Shown here: positions 6,481 to 14,227 of the stretch, in pieces
How positions within the stretch are numbered: position 1 is the stretch's first letter
Layout of the letters: each line of letters begins with the position of its first letter
Assembly (NCBI RefSeq): GCF_030388325.1
Contig: NZ_CP103794.1
Coordinates: 2,604,001 to 2,668,000 of the forward strand
From: Flavobacterium johnsoniae
Lineage (GTDB): Bacteria > Bacteroidota > Bacteroidia > Flavobacteriales > Flavobacteriaceae
Direction: 5' to 3'
Length of the DNA stretch: 64,000 nucleotides
Made by a program: the position numbers and the translations under genes
Notes under the pieces: model-generated
What the model was told of the DNA's origin: nothing
What the model saw: only the letters and a program-made list of their open reading frames with translations
The model's database searches: none

Positions 6481-7449
6481 TTATTCTTTATCAGAATCTG
6501 TCAATACTTTTTCTTCTCCAAATTTCAATGAAACCAAAACTCCAACTAAAAGAGATAAAGCGATAAATCCTAATGAAGCCCATTCTGGAACGTGAATCCA
6601 GTCGTGAAGTAACATTTTTAATCCAACAAAAGCTAGAATCGCAACTAAACTATATTCTAAATAACTAAATTTTGCCAACATATTGGCTAAGAAGAAATAC
6701 ATAGAACGTAGTCCAAGAATCGCAAAAATATTAGAACTGAATACTAAAAAGGGATCTTTAGTAATAGCTAGAATTGCCGGGACACTGTCTACAGCAAATA
6801 AAACGTCCATAACTTCAATAACAATTAAAGCTACAAATAATGGAGTTGCTGCTTTTTTTGCCGTTTTAGTTGAAATGAAAAATTTCTCTCCATCCATTTC
6901 AGATGTAATCGGGATAATTTTTCCTAATGTTTTGTATACGAACGAATCTTTTGGATGAAAATCTTCATCTTCGCCAGAGAACAACATTTTTGCAGCGGTG
7001 AAAAGTAAGAACAATCCAAATACGTAAGTCGTCCAAGTGAATTTGTTAATCAGCATTACCCCAAAGAAAATCATTAAACCTCGGAAAACAATCGCTCCCA
7101 GGATTCCCCAGAACAAAACACGGTGCTGGTATTTTTGCGGAATTTTAAATGAAGCAAAGATAATTGCAATAACAAAAATGTTGTCTACGCTTAAAGATAA
7201 TTCGATTAAGTAACCTGTAATAAACTTCATTGAAGCTACCGCGGGTTTTAATCCATCAGGATTTTCTATATAATCGGTGGTGTATAACCAGTAGATTACA
7301 CCAGAAAAAAGAAACGATAAAGTTACCCAGATTAAAGTCCATTTGCTGGCTTCTTTTGTGCTAATAATATGTGGTGTTTTGTTAAAGACACCAAGATCTA
7401 AAGCAAGAATAAAAATTACAGCAAGTAAAAAGAGAGTCCAGACTATCAT
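6481..7449 (-). CDS. TerC/Alx-family integral membrane protein
   Basis: This is a 322-residue protein with about nine hydrophobic segments. It has TerC-family motifs: an acidic pair in the membrane at LSLSVDNIFVIAIIF (Asp89-Asn90), the mirrored MDVLFAVDSVPAILAIT, and GLRSMYFFLA. TerC/Alx proteins act in metal-ion (manganese) handling and in metalation of exported proteins; the tellurite-resistance name is historical. Some relatives sit behind a yybP-ykoY manganese riboswitch, but no such fold is evident upstream. A TATCTTTG box lies 23 bases before the start codon. The gene stands alone behind glutamine synthetase II. Confidence 0.88.
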   Translation of the reverse strand: MIVWTLFLLAVIFILALDLGVFNKTPHIISTKEASKWTLIWVTLSFLFSGVIYWLYTTDYIENPDGLKPAVASMKFITGYLIELSLSVDNIFVIAIIFASFKIPQKYQHRVLFWGILGAIVFRGLMIFFGVMLINKFTWTTYVFGLFLLFTAAKMLFSGEDEDFHPKDSFVYKTLGKIIPITSEMDGEKFFISTKTAKKAATPLFVALIVIEVMDVLFAVDSVPAILAITKDPFLVFSSNIFAILGLRSMYFFLANMLAKFSYLEYSLVAILAFVGLKMLLHDWIHVPEWASLGFIALSLLVGVLVSLKFGEEKVLTDSDKE

Positions 7450-7471
7450 AATGAATTTTTTAAATGATATA

Positions 7472-7479
7472 CAAAGATA
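7472..7479 (-). promoter_or_regulatory. possible -7 box of the TerC-family gene
   Basis: The minus strand reads TATCTTTG, matching the Bacteroidota -7 consensus TAnnTTTG, 22 bases before the start codon. No clear -33 TTG was found. Confidence 0.35.
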
Positions 7480-7635
7480 AGTTTTGAAGCTTAACTTAAA
7501 AATTAAATTTAGCTTTAAAATTAAGGAATATTTGTTAAATGTAAAATGTTGTTTGTTATATAGTTATAAGGTTTTTCAAGTGTAAAAACTTGTTTTTGAA
7601 TAGAAAAGTGCAATTCTTTTTATTGTACGGATGGG

Positions 7636-7668
7636 AACTTTGTCAAAGTTTTAAACTTTGACAAAGTT
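7636..7668. repeat. 33-bp palindrome, copy 1
   Basis: aactttgtcaaagttt is followed by its complement around a central base. The identical 33-base sequence occurs at 17242-17274. It is an intergenic REP-like element. Confidence 0.85.
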
Positions 7669-7685
7669 GGAAGAAATTGATAAGC

Positions 7686-7721
7686 AAAAAAAAATGCCAA
7701 CAAATAAATGTTGGCATTTTT
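7686..7721 (-). terminator. terminator of glutamine synthetase II
   Basis: aaaaatgccaaca (7690-7702) pairs with tgttggcattttt (7709-7721), with a long U-run on the minus strand, 22 bases past the stop codon. Confidence 0.85.
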
Positions 7722-7742
7722 AAAATATATTGTAAGCTTAAA

Positions 7743-8759
7743 TTATAGCGCTGATTTAACAGTTTTGATAATTCTAGCAGCAATTTTGTAAGGGTCTCCG
7801 TTAGAAGCTGGTCTTCTGTCTTCCAACCATCCTTTCCATCCTTTTTGAACAGTCATTAAAGGAATTCTGATAGAACATCCTCTGTCTGAAACTCCATAAG
7901 AGAAATCGTGGATAGAAGCAGTTTCGTGTTTACCAGTTAAACGTTGGTCGTTGTAAGCTCCGTAAACCGCGATGTGCTCAGAAGTAACAGGACGGAAAGC
8001 TTCGCAAATTCTTTCGTAAGTTGCTTGGTCTCCACATGTTCTTAATACTTCGTTAGAGAAGTTAGCGTGCATTCCAGAACCATTCCAGTCTGTATCTCCT
8101 AGAGGTTTTGGGTGATATTCAATATAGTAACCATATTTCTCAGTTAAACGGTCTAATAGGTAACGAGCAACCCAGATTTCGTCTCCAGCTTTTTTAGCAC
8201 CTTTAGCGAATAATTGGAATTCCCATTGTCCGCAAGCAACCTCTTGGTTGATTCCTTCAAAGTTGATTCCAGCAGCGATACATAAATCAGCATGCTCTTC
8301 AACTAATTTTCTTCCGTGTGTGTTTTTTCCACCTACTGAACAGTAGTACATCCCTTGTGGAGCAGGGTATCCTCCAACTGGGAAACCAAGTGGAAGTTGA
8401 GTTTTAGTATCCATGATGAAATACTCTTGTTCGAAACCAAACCAAAAATCATCATTATCATCATCAATTGTAGCTCTACCGTTAGAAGGGTGCGGAGTTC
8501 CGTCAGCGTACATAACTTCAGACATTACTAAGTATCCGTTGATACGTGTTGGATCTGGATAAATTGCAACAGGTACTAAAAGACAGTCAGAAGAACCACC
8601 TTCAGCTTGTTTAGTTGACGAACCATCAAATGACCAGTTTCCAAGTTCTTCTAATGTTCCTTTGAAGTTTTCGTGCTCTTCAACTTTAGTTTTACTTCTA
8701 AGATTTTGAGTTGGTTCATATCCATCTAACCAAATGTACTCTAACTTAATTTTAGCCAT
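7743..8759 (-). CDS. glutamine synthetase, type II (GSII)
   Basis: The start at 8759 (MAKIKLEYIWLDG) gives 338 residues, the normal length for eukaryote-like GSII; the longer frame from 8801 adds an unlikely lysine-rich leader. It makes glutamine from glutamate, ammonia and ATP. The beta-grasp domain holds NWSFDGSSTKQAEGGSSD (residues 41-58). The catalytic domain contains GFEQEYF, GSGMHANFS, GKHETASIHDFSYGVSDRG and RIPL. It is divergent from a second, type III, glutamine synthetase at 9189, so nitrogen assimilation is concentrated here. A TATATTTG box precedes it by about 40 bases. Confidence 0.93.
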   Translation of the reverse strand: MAKIKLEYIWLDGYEPTQNLRSKTKVEEHENFKGTLEELGNWSFDGSSTKQAEGGSSDCLLVPVAIYPDPTRINGYLVMSEVMYADGTPHPSNGRATIDDDNDDFWFGFEQEYFIMDTKTQLPLGFPVGGYPAPQGMYYCSVGGKNTHGRKLVEEHADLCIAAGINFEGINQEVACGQWEFQLFAKGAKKAGDEIWVARYLLDRLTEKYGYYIEYHPKPLGDTDWNGSGMHANFSNEVLRTCGDQATYERICEAFRPVTSEHIAVYGAYNDQRLTGKHETASIHDFSYGVSDRGCSIRIPLMTVQKGWKGWLEDRRPASNGDPYKIAARIIKTVKSAL

Positions 8760-9188
8760 AATAATATAAATTAATTTTTTTGTTTTTTTTCGTTGGGTCA
8801 AATATAGATTTATTTTTTTAGTCCTAAAAATTAGGGGGCTATTTTGTTTATCGAAGTATTATTTTTTGGATAAGCGCAATTTTGATAGGGGTATATTTTA
8901 AAAAAAGCAATTTTAGTTAGGTTAAAAAAATAAATTCGTAATAATTACGGCACTTTTTTGAGTTTCTGAGTTAAGGAATTATGAAAAAATGTTTATTTAA
9001 TCAATATTACCGCACAGTTTTGTTATATTTCTTTGCTTTGAATTCATTATTCTTCGAAAAAAGCACTTTATGTTGAAAAATTATAGTTCAAAAATCTAAA
9101 ATTTATATTCAAATCAGGCTTATTAATTGTTTATATTTGTTCCTCATTTTTTTAGTGAAAATTATTACGAATTTAAAATATATAACCA
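8760..9188. other. divergent promoter region between the two glutamine synthetases
   Basis: These 429 bases are A+T rich with no supported gene. The region holds TATATTTG boxes facing each way: 8799-8806 on the minus strand, and 9132-9139 on the plus strand 49 bases before the GSIII start. No obvious palindromic operator or riboswitch was found. Confidence 0.5.
8799..8806 (-). promoter_or_regulatory. possible -7 box of glutamine synthetase II
   Basis: The minus strand reads TATATTTG (consensus TAnnTTTG), 40 bases upstream of the ATG. The -33 motif is not clear. Confidence 0.4.
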
Positions 9189-11378
9189 ATGTCAACATTA
9201 CGTTTCCAAGCTTTACAAGAAGCTTCTAACAGAAAGCCGGTTCACTTTGAAGAAATTGATAGAAAATCGAATCTTTTTGGTTCAAATGTGTTTAATGAAA
9301 AAGCAATGAAGCAATATTTAACTTCGGATGCTTTAAAAGGAGTAAGAGATGCCATTCAGCATGGAACTAAAATTGACAGGAAACTGGCAGATTATATTGC
9401 GATGGGAATGAAAGAATGGGCTTTGGCAAAAGGTGTTACACATTATACACACTGGTTTCAACCACTTACAGGAACAACAGCAGAAAAACACGATGCTTTT
9501 TTTGATACTTCTTATGATGGAAGTGATCCTGTAGAAAAGTTTGGGGGAGCACAATTAGTACAGCAAGAACCAGATGCATCAAGTTTTCCAAACGGTGGAA
9601 TCCGTAATACATTTGAAGCAAGAGGTTACACGGCTTGGGATCCGACTTCGCCAGCCTTTATATATGGTACAACTTTATGTATTCCTACGGTTTTTATCGC
9701 TTATACAGGTGAAGCTTTAGATAATAAAATACCTTTATTAAGAGCATTATCAGCAATTGATGAAGCAGCGACAGAAGTTTGTAAATATTTTGACAAAAAC
9801 GTAAAAAAGGTAACAGCAACTTTAGGTTGGGAACAAGAATATTTCTTGATTGATAAAGCTTTGGCAAATTCTCGCCCAGACTTAATGATGACGGGAAGAA
9901 CATTATTAGGACACACTTCTGCAAAAGGTCAGCAATTAGATGATCATTATTTCGGATCTATCCCGACTCGCGCTCTTACTTATATGAGAGATTTAGAGCA
10001 GGAATGTATGTTGTTGGGAATTCCGGTAAAAACGCGTCATAATGAAGTTGCGCCAAATCAGTTTGAATTGGCTCCAATTTTCGAAGAAACAAATCTTGCC
10101 GTAGATCATAACTCCTTATTAATGGATGTAATGCAGAGAGTTGCTGAGCGTCATGATTTTAAAGTGTTATTTCACGAAAAACCATTTAAAGGTGTAAACG
10201 GTTCAGGAAAACACAACAACTGGTCGTTGGCTACAGATACGGGAGTTAATTTGTTAAGTCCAAGTAAAACGCCAATGAGCAATTTACAATTTTTGACATT
10301 CTTTATTAATACTATAAAAGCTGTAAATGATAACGAAACTTTATTAAGAGCTTCAATTGCAACGGCAAGTAACGATCATAGGTTAGGAGCAAATGAAGCG
10401 CCGCCAGCGATTATTTCTGTTTTTATTGGAGCACAATTGTCAAAAGTTTTGTTAGAGTTAGAAAGCGTAACAACTGGAAAACTTTCGCCAGAAGAAAAAA
10501 CAGATTTAAAATTGAACGTTGTCGGAAAAATTCCAGACGTATTATTAGATAATACAGACAGAAACAGAACTTCTCCTTTTGCTTTTACAGGAAATAAATT
10601 TGAGTTTAGAGCTGTTGGTTCAAATTCAAACTGTTCAAATGCAATGACTACGCTTAATGCAATTGTAGCAAAACAGTTAATCGATTTTAAAAATGAAGTG
10701 GAAAATCTGATTGAGAATAAAGACATGAAAAAAGATGATGCTATTTTCAATGTCTTAAGAGAATACATCAAACAATCTAAAAAAATTCTTTTTGAAGGTG
10801 ATGGTTACAGCGAAGCTTGGGAAAAAGAAGCGGCTAAAAGAGGTTTGAGCAATTTTAAAACAACTCCAGAAGCCATAAAAGCTAAAGTTTCGAAACAAGC
10901 ATTAGACTTATTTGAGCAATTGGGTATTTTTAATCATGTTGAAGCAGAAGCGCGTTATGAAATCGAATTGGAAGAATACACTAAAAAAATCCAAATTGAA
11001 GGAAGAGTTTTAGGAGATATTGCAAGAAATCATGTTATTCCGACTGCCATTCGTTACCAAAATACTTTAATTGAAAATGTAAAAGGTTTAAAAGAAATCT
11101 TCGGAAAAGAATTTGAAAATATCGCTAAAGAGCAGATTACTTTAATAAAAGAAATTTCTGGACATATTGAAGGAATTAATACAAAAGTATTAGCGATGAC
11201 AAATGAAAGAAAGAAAGCCAATCAGTTGACAGACGCTCAAAAAATGGCGGAAGCATATTGCAATAAAGTAAAACCTTATTTTGAAGATATTCGTAATCAT
11301 TGCGATAAATTAGAATTATTGGTTGATGACGAAAGTTGGACATTAACTAAATATAGAGAACTTTTATTTACTAAATAA
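9189..11378 (+). CDS. glnN: glutamine synthetase, type III (GSIII)
   Basis: This is a 729-residue protein, the size of the large GSIII class. It has the N-terminal LFGSNVFNEKAMKQYL and GVTHYTHWFQPLTG blocks, then TLGWEQEYFLID, IPTRALTYMRDLEQE, NEVAPNQFELAP, the ATP-site FKGVNGSGKHNNWS, SNDHRLGANEAPPAI and RNRTSPFAFTGNKFEFRAVG. A helical C-terminal region follows (about 550-729). GSIII is a dodecameric cytoplasmic enzyme common in Bacteroidota. Carrying it beside GSII suggests division of labour under different nitrogen supply. A strong terminator follows. Confidence 0.95.
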   Translation: MSTLRFQALQEASNRKPVHFEEIDRKSNLFGSNVFNEKAMKQYLTSDALKGVRDAIQHGTKIDRKLADYIAMGMKEWALAKGVTHYTHWFQPLTGTTAEKHDAFFDTSYDGSDPVEKFGGAQLVQQEPDASSFPNGGIRNTFEARGYTAWDPTSPAFIYGTTLCIPTVFIAYTGEALDNKIPLLRALSAIDEAATEVCKYFDKNVKKVTATLGWEQEYFLIDKALANSRPDLMMTGRTLLGHTSAKGQQLDDHYFGSIPTRALTYMRDLEQECMLLGIPVKTRHNEVAPNQFELAPIFEETNLAVDHNSLLMDVMQRVAERHDFKVLFHEKPFKGVNGSGKHNNWSLATDTGVNLLSPSKTPMSNLQFLTFFINTIKAVNDNETLLRASIATASNDHRLGANEAPPAIISVFIGAQLSKVLLELESVTTGKLSPEEKTDLKLNVVGKIPDVLLDNTDRNRTSPFAFTGNKFEFRAVGSNSNCSNAMTTLNAIVAKQLIDFKNEVENLIENKDMKKDDAIFNVLREYIKQSKKILFEGDGYSEAWEKEAAKRGLSNFKTTPEAIKAKVSKQALDLFEQLGIFNHVEAEARYEIELEEYTKKIQIEGRVLGDIARNHVIPTAIRYQNTLIENVKGLKEIFGKEFENIAKEQITLIKEISGHIEGINTKVLAMTNERKKANQLTDAQKMAEAYCNKVKPYFEDIRNHCDKLELLVDDESWTLTKYRELLFTK

Positions 11379-11395
11379 TTGAACATAATTTTCTC

Positions 11396-11424
11396 AAAAC
11401 CTGTCTGTTTAGGCAGGTTTTTTT
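11396..11424 (+). terminator. terminator of glnN
   Basis: aaaacctg (11396-11403) pairs with caggtttt (11414-11421), followed by a T-run, 17 bases past the stop codon. Confidence 0.75.
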
Positions 11425-11652
11425 ATGAAATAAAATTTAGAAGAATCTAAATAAGTAGTTTTATTCCTGTAAAATCATCTAAGAATAACTGTAATTAATC
11501 GAAAGAATTGGCAGTTTGTCGAGAAAAAGTTGTTTTTTGCAAAAATATTTACTTATAACTTGCTTGACTTTGAGGAAGTTTTCTAATTTTAATCTAAGAA
11601 ATTGAAAAAATAAAATAGAAATACCACAATAACCAACATAATTTAATCTGTG

Positions 11653-11687
11653 AAAAATCGGCGATATTCCAATCTGCCGATTTTTTT
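11653..11687 (+). terminator. second, gene-less terminator hairpin
   Basis: aaaaatcggc (11653-11662) pairs with gccgattttt (11676-11685), followed by more T. It stands about 230 bases after the glnN terminator with no ORF between. It could end a small RNA from 11425-11650 or be a leftover. The rest of the 11379-11765 gap shows nothing else apart from the purM promoter box. Confidence 0.55.
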
Positions 11688-11731
11688 ATGAATCAAATAT
11701 TCGAATAAGCTAAAGAATTAAAAAAAGGGAT

Positions 11732-11739
11732 TATCTTTG
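11732..11739 (+). promoter_or_regulatory. possible -7 box of the PurM-like gene
   Basis: TATCTTTG matches TAnnTTTG and lies 26 bases before the ATG at 11766. No good TTG is seen at -33. Confidence 0.4.
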
Positions 11740-11765
11740 CAGCACATCAACACAAACTAATTTTC

Positions 11766-12944
11766 ATGAGTTCAGATTCTAGCAAAAGGTACGCACAAAG
11801 AGGTGTTTCGGCATCAAAAGAAGACGTACACAACGCCATTAAAAACATTGACAAAGGTTTATTTCCACAGGCATTCTGTAAAATTGTCCCAGATTATTTA
11901 ACTCAGGACAACGAACATTGCCTTATCATGCACGCCGATGGAGCAGGTACAAAGTCATCTTTGGCTTATATGTATTGGAAAGAAACTGGAGATCTTTCTG
12001 TTTGGAAAGGAATTGCTCAAGATGCATTAATCATGAATATTGACGATTTATTATGTGTTGGTGCAACAGATAATATTCTTCTTTCTTCGACTATTGGAAG
12101 AAATAAAAACTTAATTCCGGCTGAAGTTATTTCGGCAATTATTAACGGAACAGAAGAATTAATCAACGAATTAAAATCTTTTGGAGTTACAATTCATTCA
12201 ACTGGTGGAGAAACTGCCGATGTTGGAGATGTTGTTCGTACTATTATTGTAGACTCTACAGTAACAGCTCGTATGAAAAGAAGCGATGTTGTTGATAATG
12301 CAAACATCAAAGCTGGCGACGTAATTGTTGGTTTGGCTTCTTTTGGACAAGCGACTTACGAAAAAGGATATAACGGTGGAATGGGAAGTAACGGACTTAC
12401 TTCTGCACGTCATGATGTTTTCGGAAAATATTTAGCTAAAAAATACCCAGAAAGTTATGATGCAGCAGTTCCAGAAGAATTAATTTATTCAGGACAAGTT
12501 AATTTAACAGATGAAGTAGAAAATAGCCCAATAAATGCAGGGCAATTAGTGCTTTCTCCAACAAGAACTTATGCACCGATTATCAAGAAAATTTTAGACA
12601 AATATACTCCAGAAGATATTCACGGAATGGTACATTGCAGTGGTGGTGCACAGACTAAAATTTTACATTTCGTAAAAGATTTACATGTTATAAAAGATAA
12701 TTTGTTTCCAGTTCCGCCATTGTTTAAGTTGATTCAAGAACAATCAAAAACAGATTGGAAAGAAATGTATCAAGTATTCAACTGCGGTCATAGAATGGAG
12801 CTTTATGTTTCTGAAAATATTGCTCAAGATATTATCGAAATTTCAAAATCATTCAATGTAGATGCGCAAATCGTAGGTAGAGTAGAAGCTTCTGAAGAGA
12901 AGAAACTGACTATTACTAGCGAATACGGAACATTCAATTATTAA
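11766..12944 (+). CDS. purM: phosphoribosylformylglycinamidine cyclo-ligase-like (AIR synthase family)
   Basis: This is a 392-residue protein of the PurM/AIR-synthase ATP-binding superfamily. It has the N-terminal RYAQRGVSASKEDVHNAI, the metal/nucleotide motif MHADGAGTKSSLAY, DALIMNIDDLLCVGAT, the glycine-rich IHSTGGETADVGD and the C-terminal domain with HCSGGAQTKIL and NCGHRMELYV. PurM closes the imidazole ring of AIR in purine synthesis. The Bacteroidota enzyme is longer than the E. coli one, and this length fits. No other pur genes adjoin, but guaA is 19 kb away. The superfamily is certain; the exact reaction is less so. Confidence 0.78.
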   Translation: MSSDSSKRYAQRGVSASKEDVHNAIKNIDKGLFPQAFCKIVPDYLTQDNEHCLIMHADGAGTKSSLAYMYWKETGDLSVWKGIAQDALIMNIDDLLCVGATDNILLSSTIGRNKNLIPAEVISAIINGTEELINELKSFGVTIHSTGGETADVGDVVRTIIVDSTVTARMKRSDVVDNANIKAGDVIVGLASFGQATYEKGYNGGMGSNGLTSARHDVFGKYLAKKYPESYDAAVPEELIYSGQVNLTDEVENSPINAGQLVLSPTRTYAPIIKKILDKYTPEDIHGMVHCSGGAQTKILHFVKDLHVIKDNLFPVPPLFKLIQEQSKTDWKEMYQVFNCGHRMELYVSENIAQDIIEISKSFNVDAQIVGRVEASEEKKLTITSEYGTFNY

Positions 12945-12949
12945 TCTAG

Positions 12950-12982
12950 CTACAAAGATTCAAAGGTTCAGAGTTGCAAAGG
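12950..12982. repeat. octamer-periodic tract behind purM
   Basis: The octets caaagatt, caaaggtt, cagagttg and caaaggtt follow each other in an eight-base period directly after the purM stop codon. It is one of the recurring intergenic tracts of this window. Confidence 0.6.
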
Positions 12983-13013
12983 TTTTGTAACTTTTAAAAT
13001 AATTATTATATTT

Positions 13014-13037
13014 AGAGATGCGCAATTGTGCATCTCT
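13014..13037. repeat. hairpin before the 13060 gene
   Basis: agagatgc (13014-13021) pairs with gcatctct (13030-13037). It lies 23 bases before the next ATG and is followed by a weak T-run. It may end purM transcription or lie in the leader of the next gene. Confidence 0.5.
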
Positions 13038-13059
13038 ATGTTTTTAAACACTTTACATT

Positions 13060-13416
13060 ATGTACGAATTACTTTTTTGGAAATATCTAGACGAAATCTA
13101 CTTAAACAATCAAGAAGTTTATGAAGCGTTACTTGAAAAAGAAGAAGTAGAAGGGCTGGCTGTTCTTCAAATAGAAGTAATCGTAAATAGAATCAATTCT
13201 GTTTTTTCTGACTGGGAAAGAGTCGATGAAAACAGCTGGAAGAATCCAAAAGGAAAAGGCGCTTTTCAAGTAATTACAACTCCACAAAGCGTAAAAATAG
13301 ATTGCTACGGAACAGAAGGAAAAACCATGAATAAATTAGTTGATGTCATGGAAGAATTCAAATGTCCGCTTTACGACCCGCAGGTTCCAGAACGTTACGA
13401 TGAAATGAACGAATAG
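13060..13416 (+). CDS. small acidic cytoplasmic protein, unknown
   Basis: This is a 118-residue protein with no signal peptide or membrane segment. It starts MYELLFWKYLDEIYLNNQEV and is rich in Glu, Asp and aromatic residues. It is predicted to have an alpha-helical first half and a short beta segment around GAFQVITTPQSVKIDCYG. No family is recognised. It lies 115 bases after purM with a hairpin between, so co-transcription is uncertain. Ordinary codon use and a clean start support a real gene. Confidence 0.65.
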   Translation: MYELLFWKYLDEIYLNNQEVYEALLEKEEVEGLAVLQIEVIVNRINSVFSDWERVDENSWKNPKGKGAFQVITTPQSVKIDCYGTEGKTMNKLVDVMEEFKCPLYDPQVPERYDEMNE

Positions 13417-13494
13417 CAATTGATAATTAACAATTGACAATTAACAATTAACAATTAACAATTATCAATTATCAATTATCAATTATCAATTATT
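13417..13494. repeat. heptamer tandem array between convergent genes
   Basis: About eleven units of ttaacaa/ttgacaa change over to ttatcaa units. The array fills the whole gap between the stop codons of 13060-13416 and 13495-14118. Parts are self-complementary (caattgataatt against its mirror). It probably varies in length by slippage. Confidence 0.8.
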
Positions 13495-14118
13495 TTAGCC
13501 GTTTTTCAAAAGCAAATTCTGCTCTTTTCTAAGTTTTACAATCAATTGATCAATATAAGTTTCGATTTTTTGTGGAAGTGCATTCCAATTCTGATCCTTT
13601 TTAAAACTTCTGCAATCGTCTAATTCACATTCAACGGCGCGAATTGCATATTTTTTGTTTTTGTAAACTGTAATAATCTTTACACGTCTTATTTCTCCAT
13701 ATTCGGTTTTTGATCCGTAAACAACAATTGGATCAATATAGCCGTCACCGTCTAGATCTTTCGTGCTGCAATATTTTGTCCAAAACCAAATAGTAGTTTC
13801 TTTAGGGTTATAATCTTCTAGTAAATCATTAATTCTCCATTTTTCTAAAAAACCGCCATGATCATTCATCACGCAAATTGCCTGAATTTTGGTATTTAAA
13901 GTATCTTTTTTAGAAATTATTTTTTGATTTTCTGTGAAAACCAAATCATAAACACCGCCTTTATCTTGAAATTCAATTGCTTTGTAAATCGGAAAATCTG
14001 AGATTCCGTTAAGTTCTCTCTGAATGATTTGTTCTTTTGTTAATTTATAACTTTCTACTTTTTGAGAAAATCCAGATAATGAGTAAATTAAAAATAGAAG
14101 TAAAATATACTTTTTCAT
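13495..14118 (-). CDS. exported protein with an Asp-rich DLDGDGY motif
   Basis: This is a 207-residue protein with signal peptide MKKYILLLFLIYSLSGFSQ. The mature part contains STKDLDGDGYIDPIVVYGS (near residues 118-136), an EF-hand/FG-GAP-like calcium-loop pattern, and a pair of close cysteines (CELDDC). It loosely resembles the Flavobacteriaceae family annotated as M949_RS01915 surface-polysaccharide proteins; this is a tentative recollection, not an alignment. The stop codon abuts the heptamer array. It is probably monocistronic; function is unknown. Confidence 0.7.
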   Translation of the reverse strand: MKKYILLLFLIYSLSGFSQKVESYKLTKEQIIQRELNGISDFPIYKAIEFQDKGGVYDLVFTENQKIISKKDTLNTKIQAICVMNDHGGFLEKWRINDLLEDYNPKETTIWFWTKYCSTKDLDGDGYIDPIVVYGSKTEYGEIRRVKIITVYKNKKYAIRAVECELDDCRSFKKDQNWNALPQKIETYIDQLIVKLRKEQNLLLKNG

Positions 14119-14227
14119 CAGGCGTTTATTTTTTGAATTTCAAAGATATTCAAATGTATTTAGTTTAAAATTTAAATTTATTGTAATTTTCTAAACTAAA
14201 AATAATTATAAAAAAGACTTTCTAAAT

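Noticed and set aside
7450..7742. manganese riboswitch upstream of the TerC-family gene
   Set aside because: The region contains the GSII terminator and a 33-bp palindrome but no recognisable yybP-ykoY loop motifs. The -7 box lies only 22 bases before the ATG, leaving no room for a leader.
10376..10771. 131-codon open frame on the minus strand
   Set aside because: It lies wholly inside glnN in another frame, and its translation matches nothing known. It is a shadow of the real gene.
13417..13494. CRISPR array
   Set aside because: Units are seven bases with no spacers, and no cas genes are nearby. It is a microsatellite.
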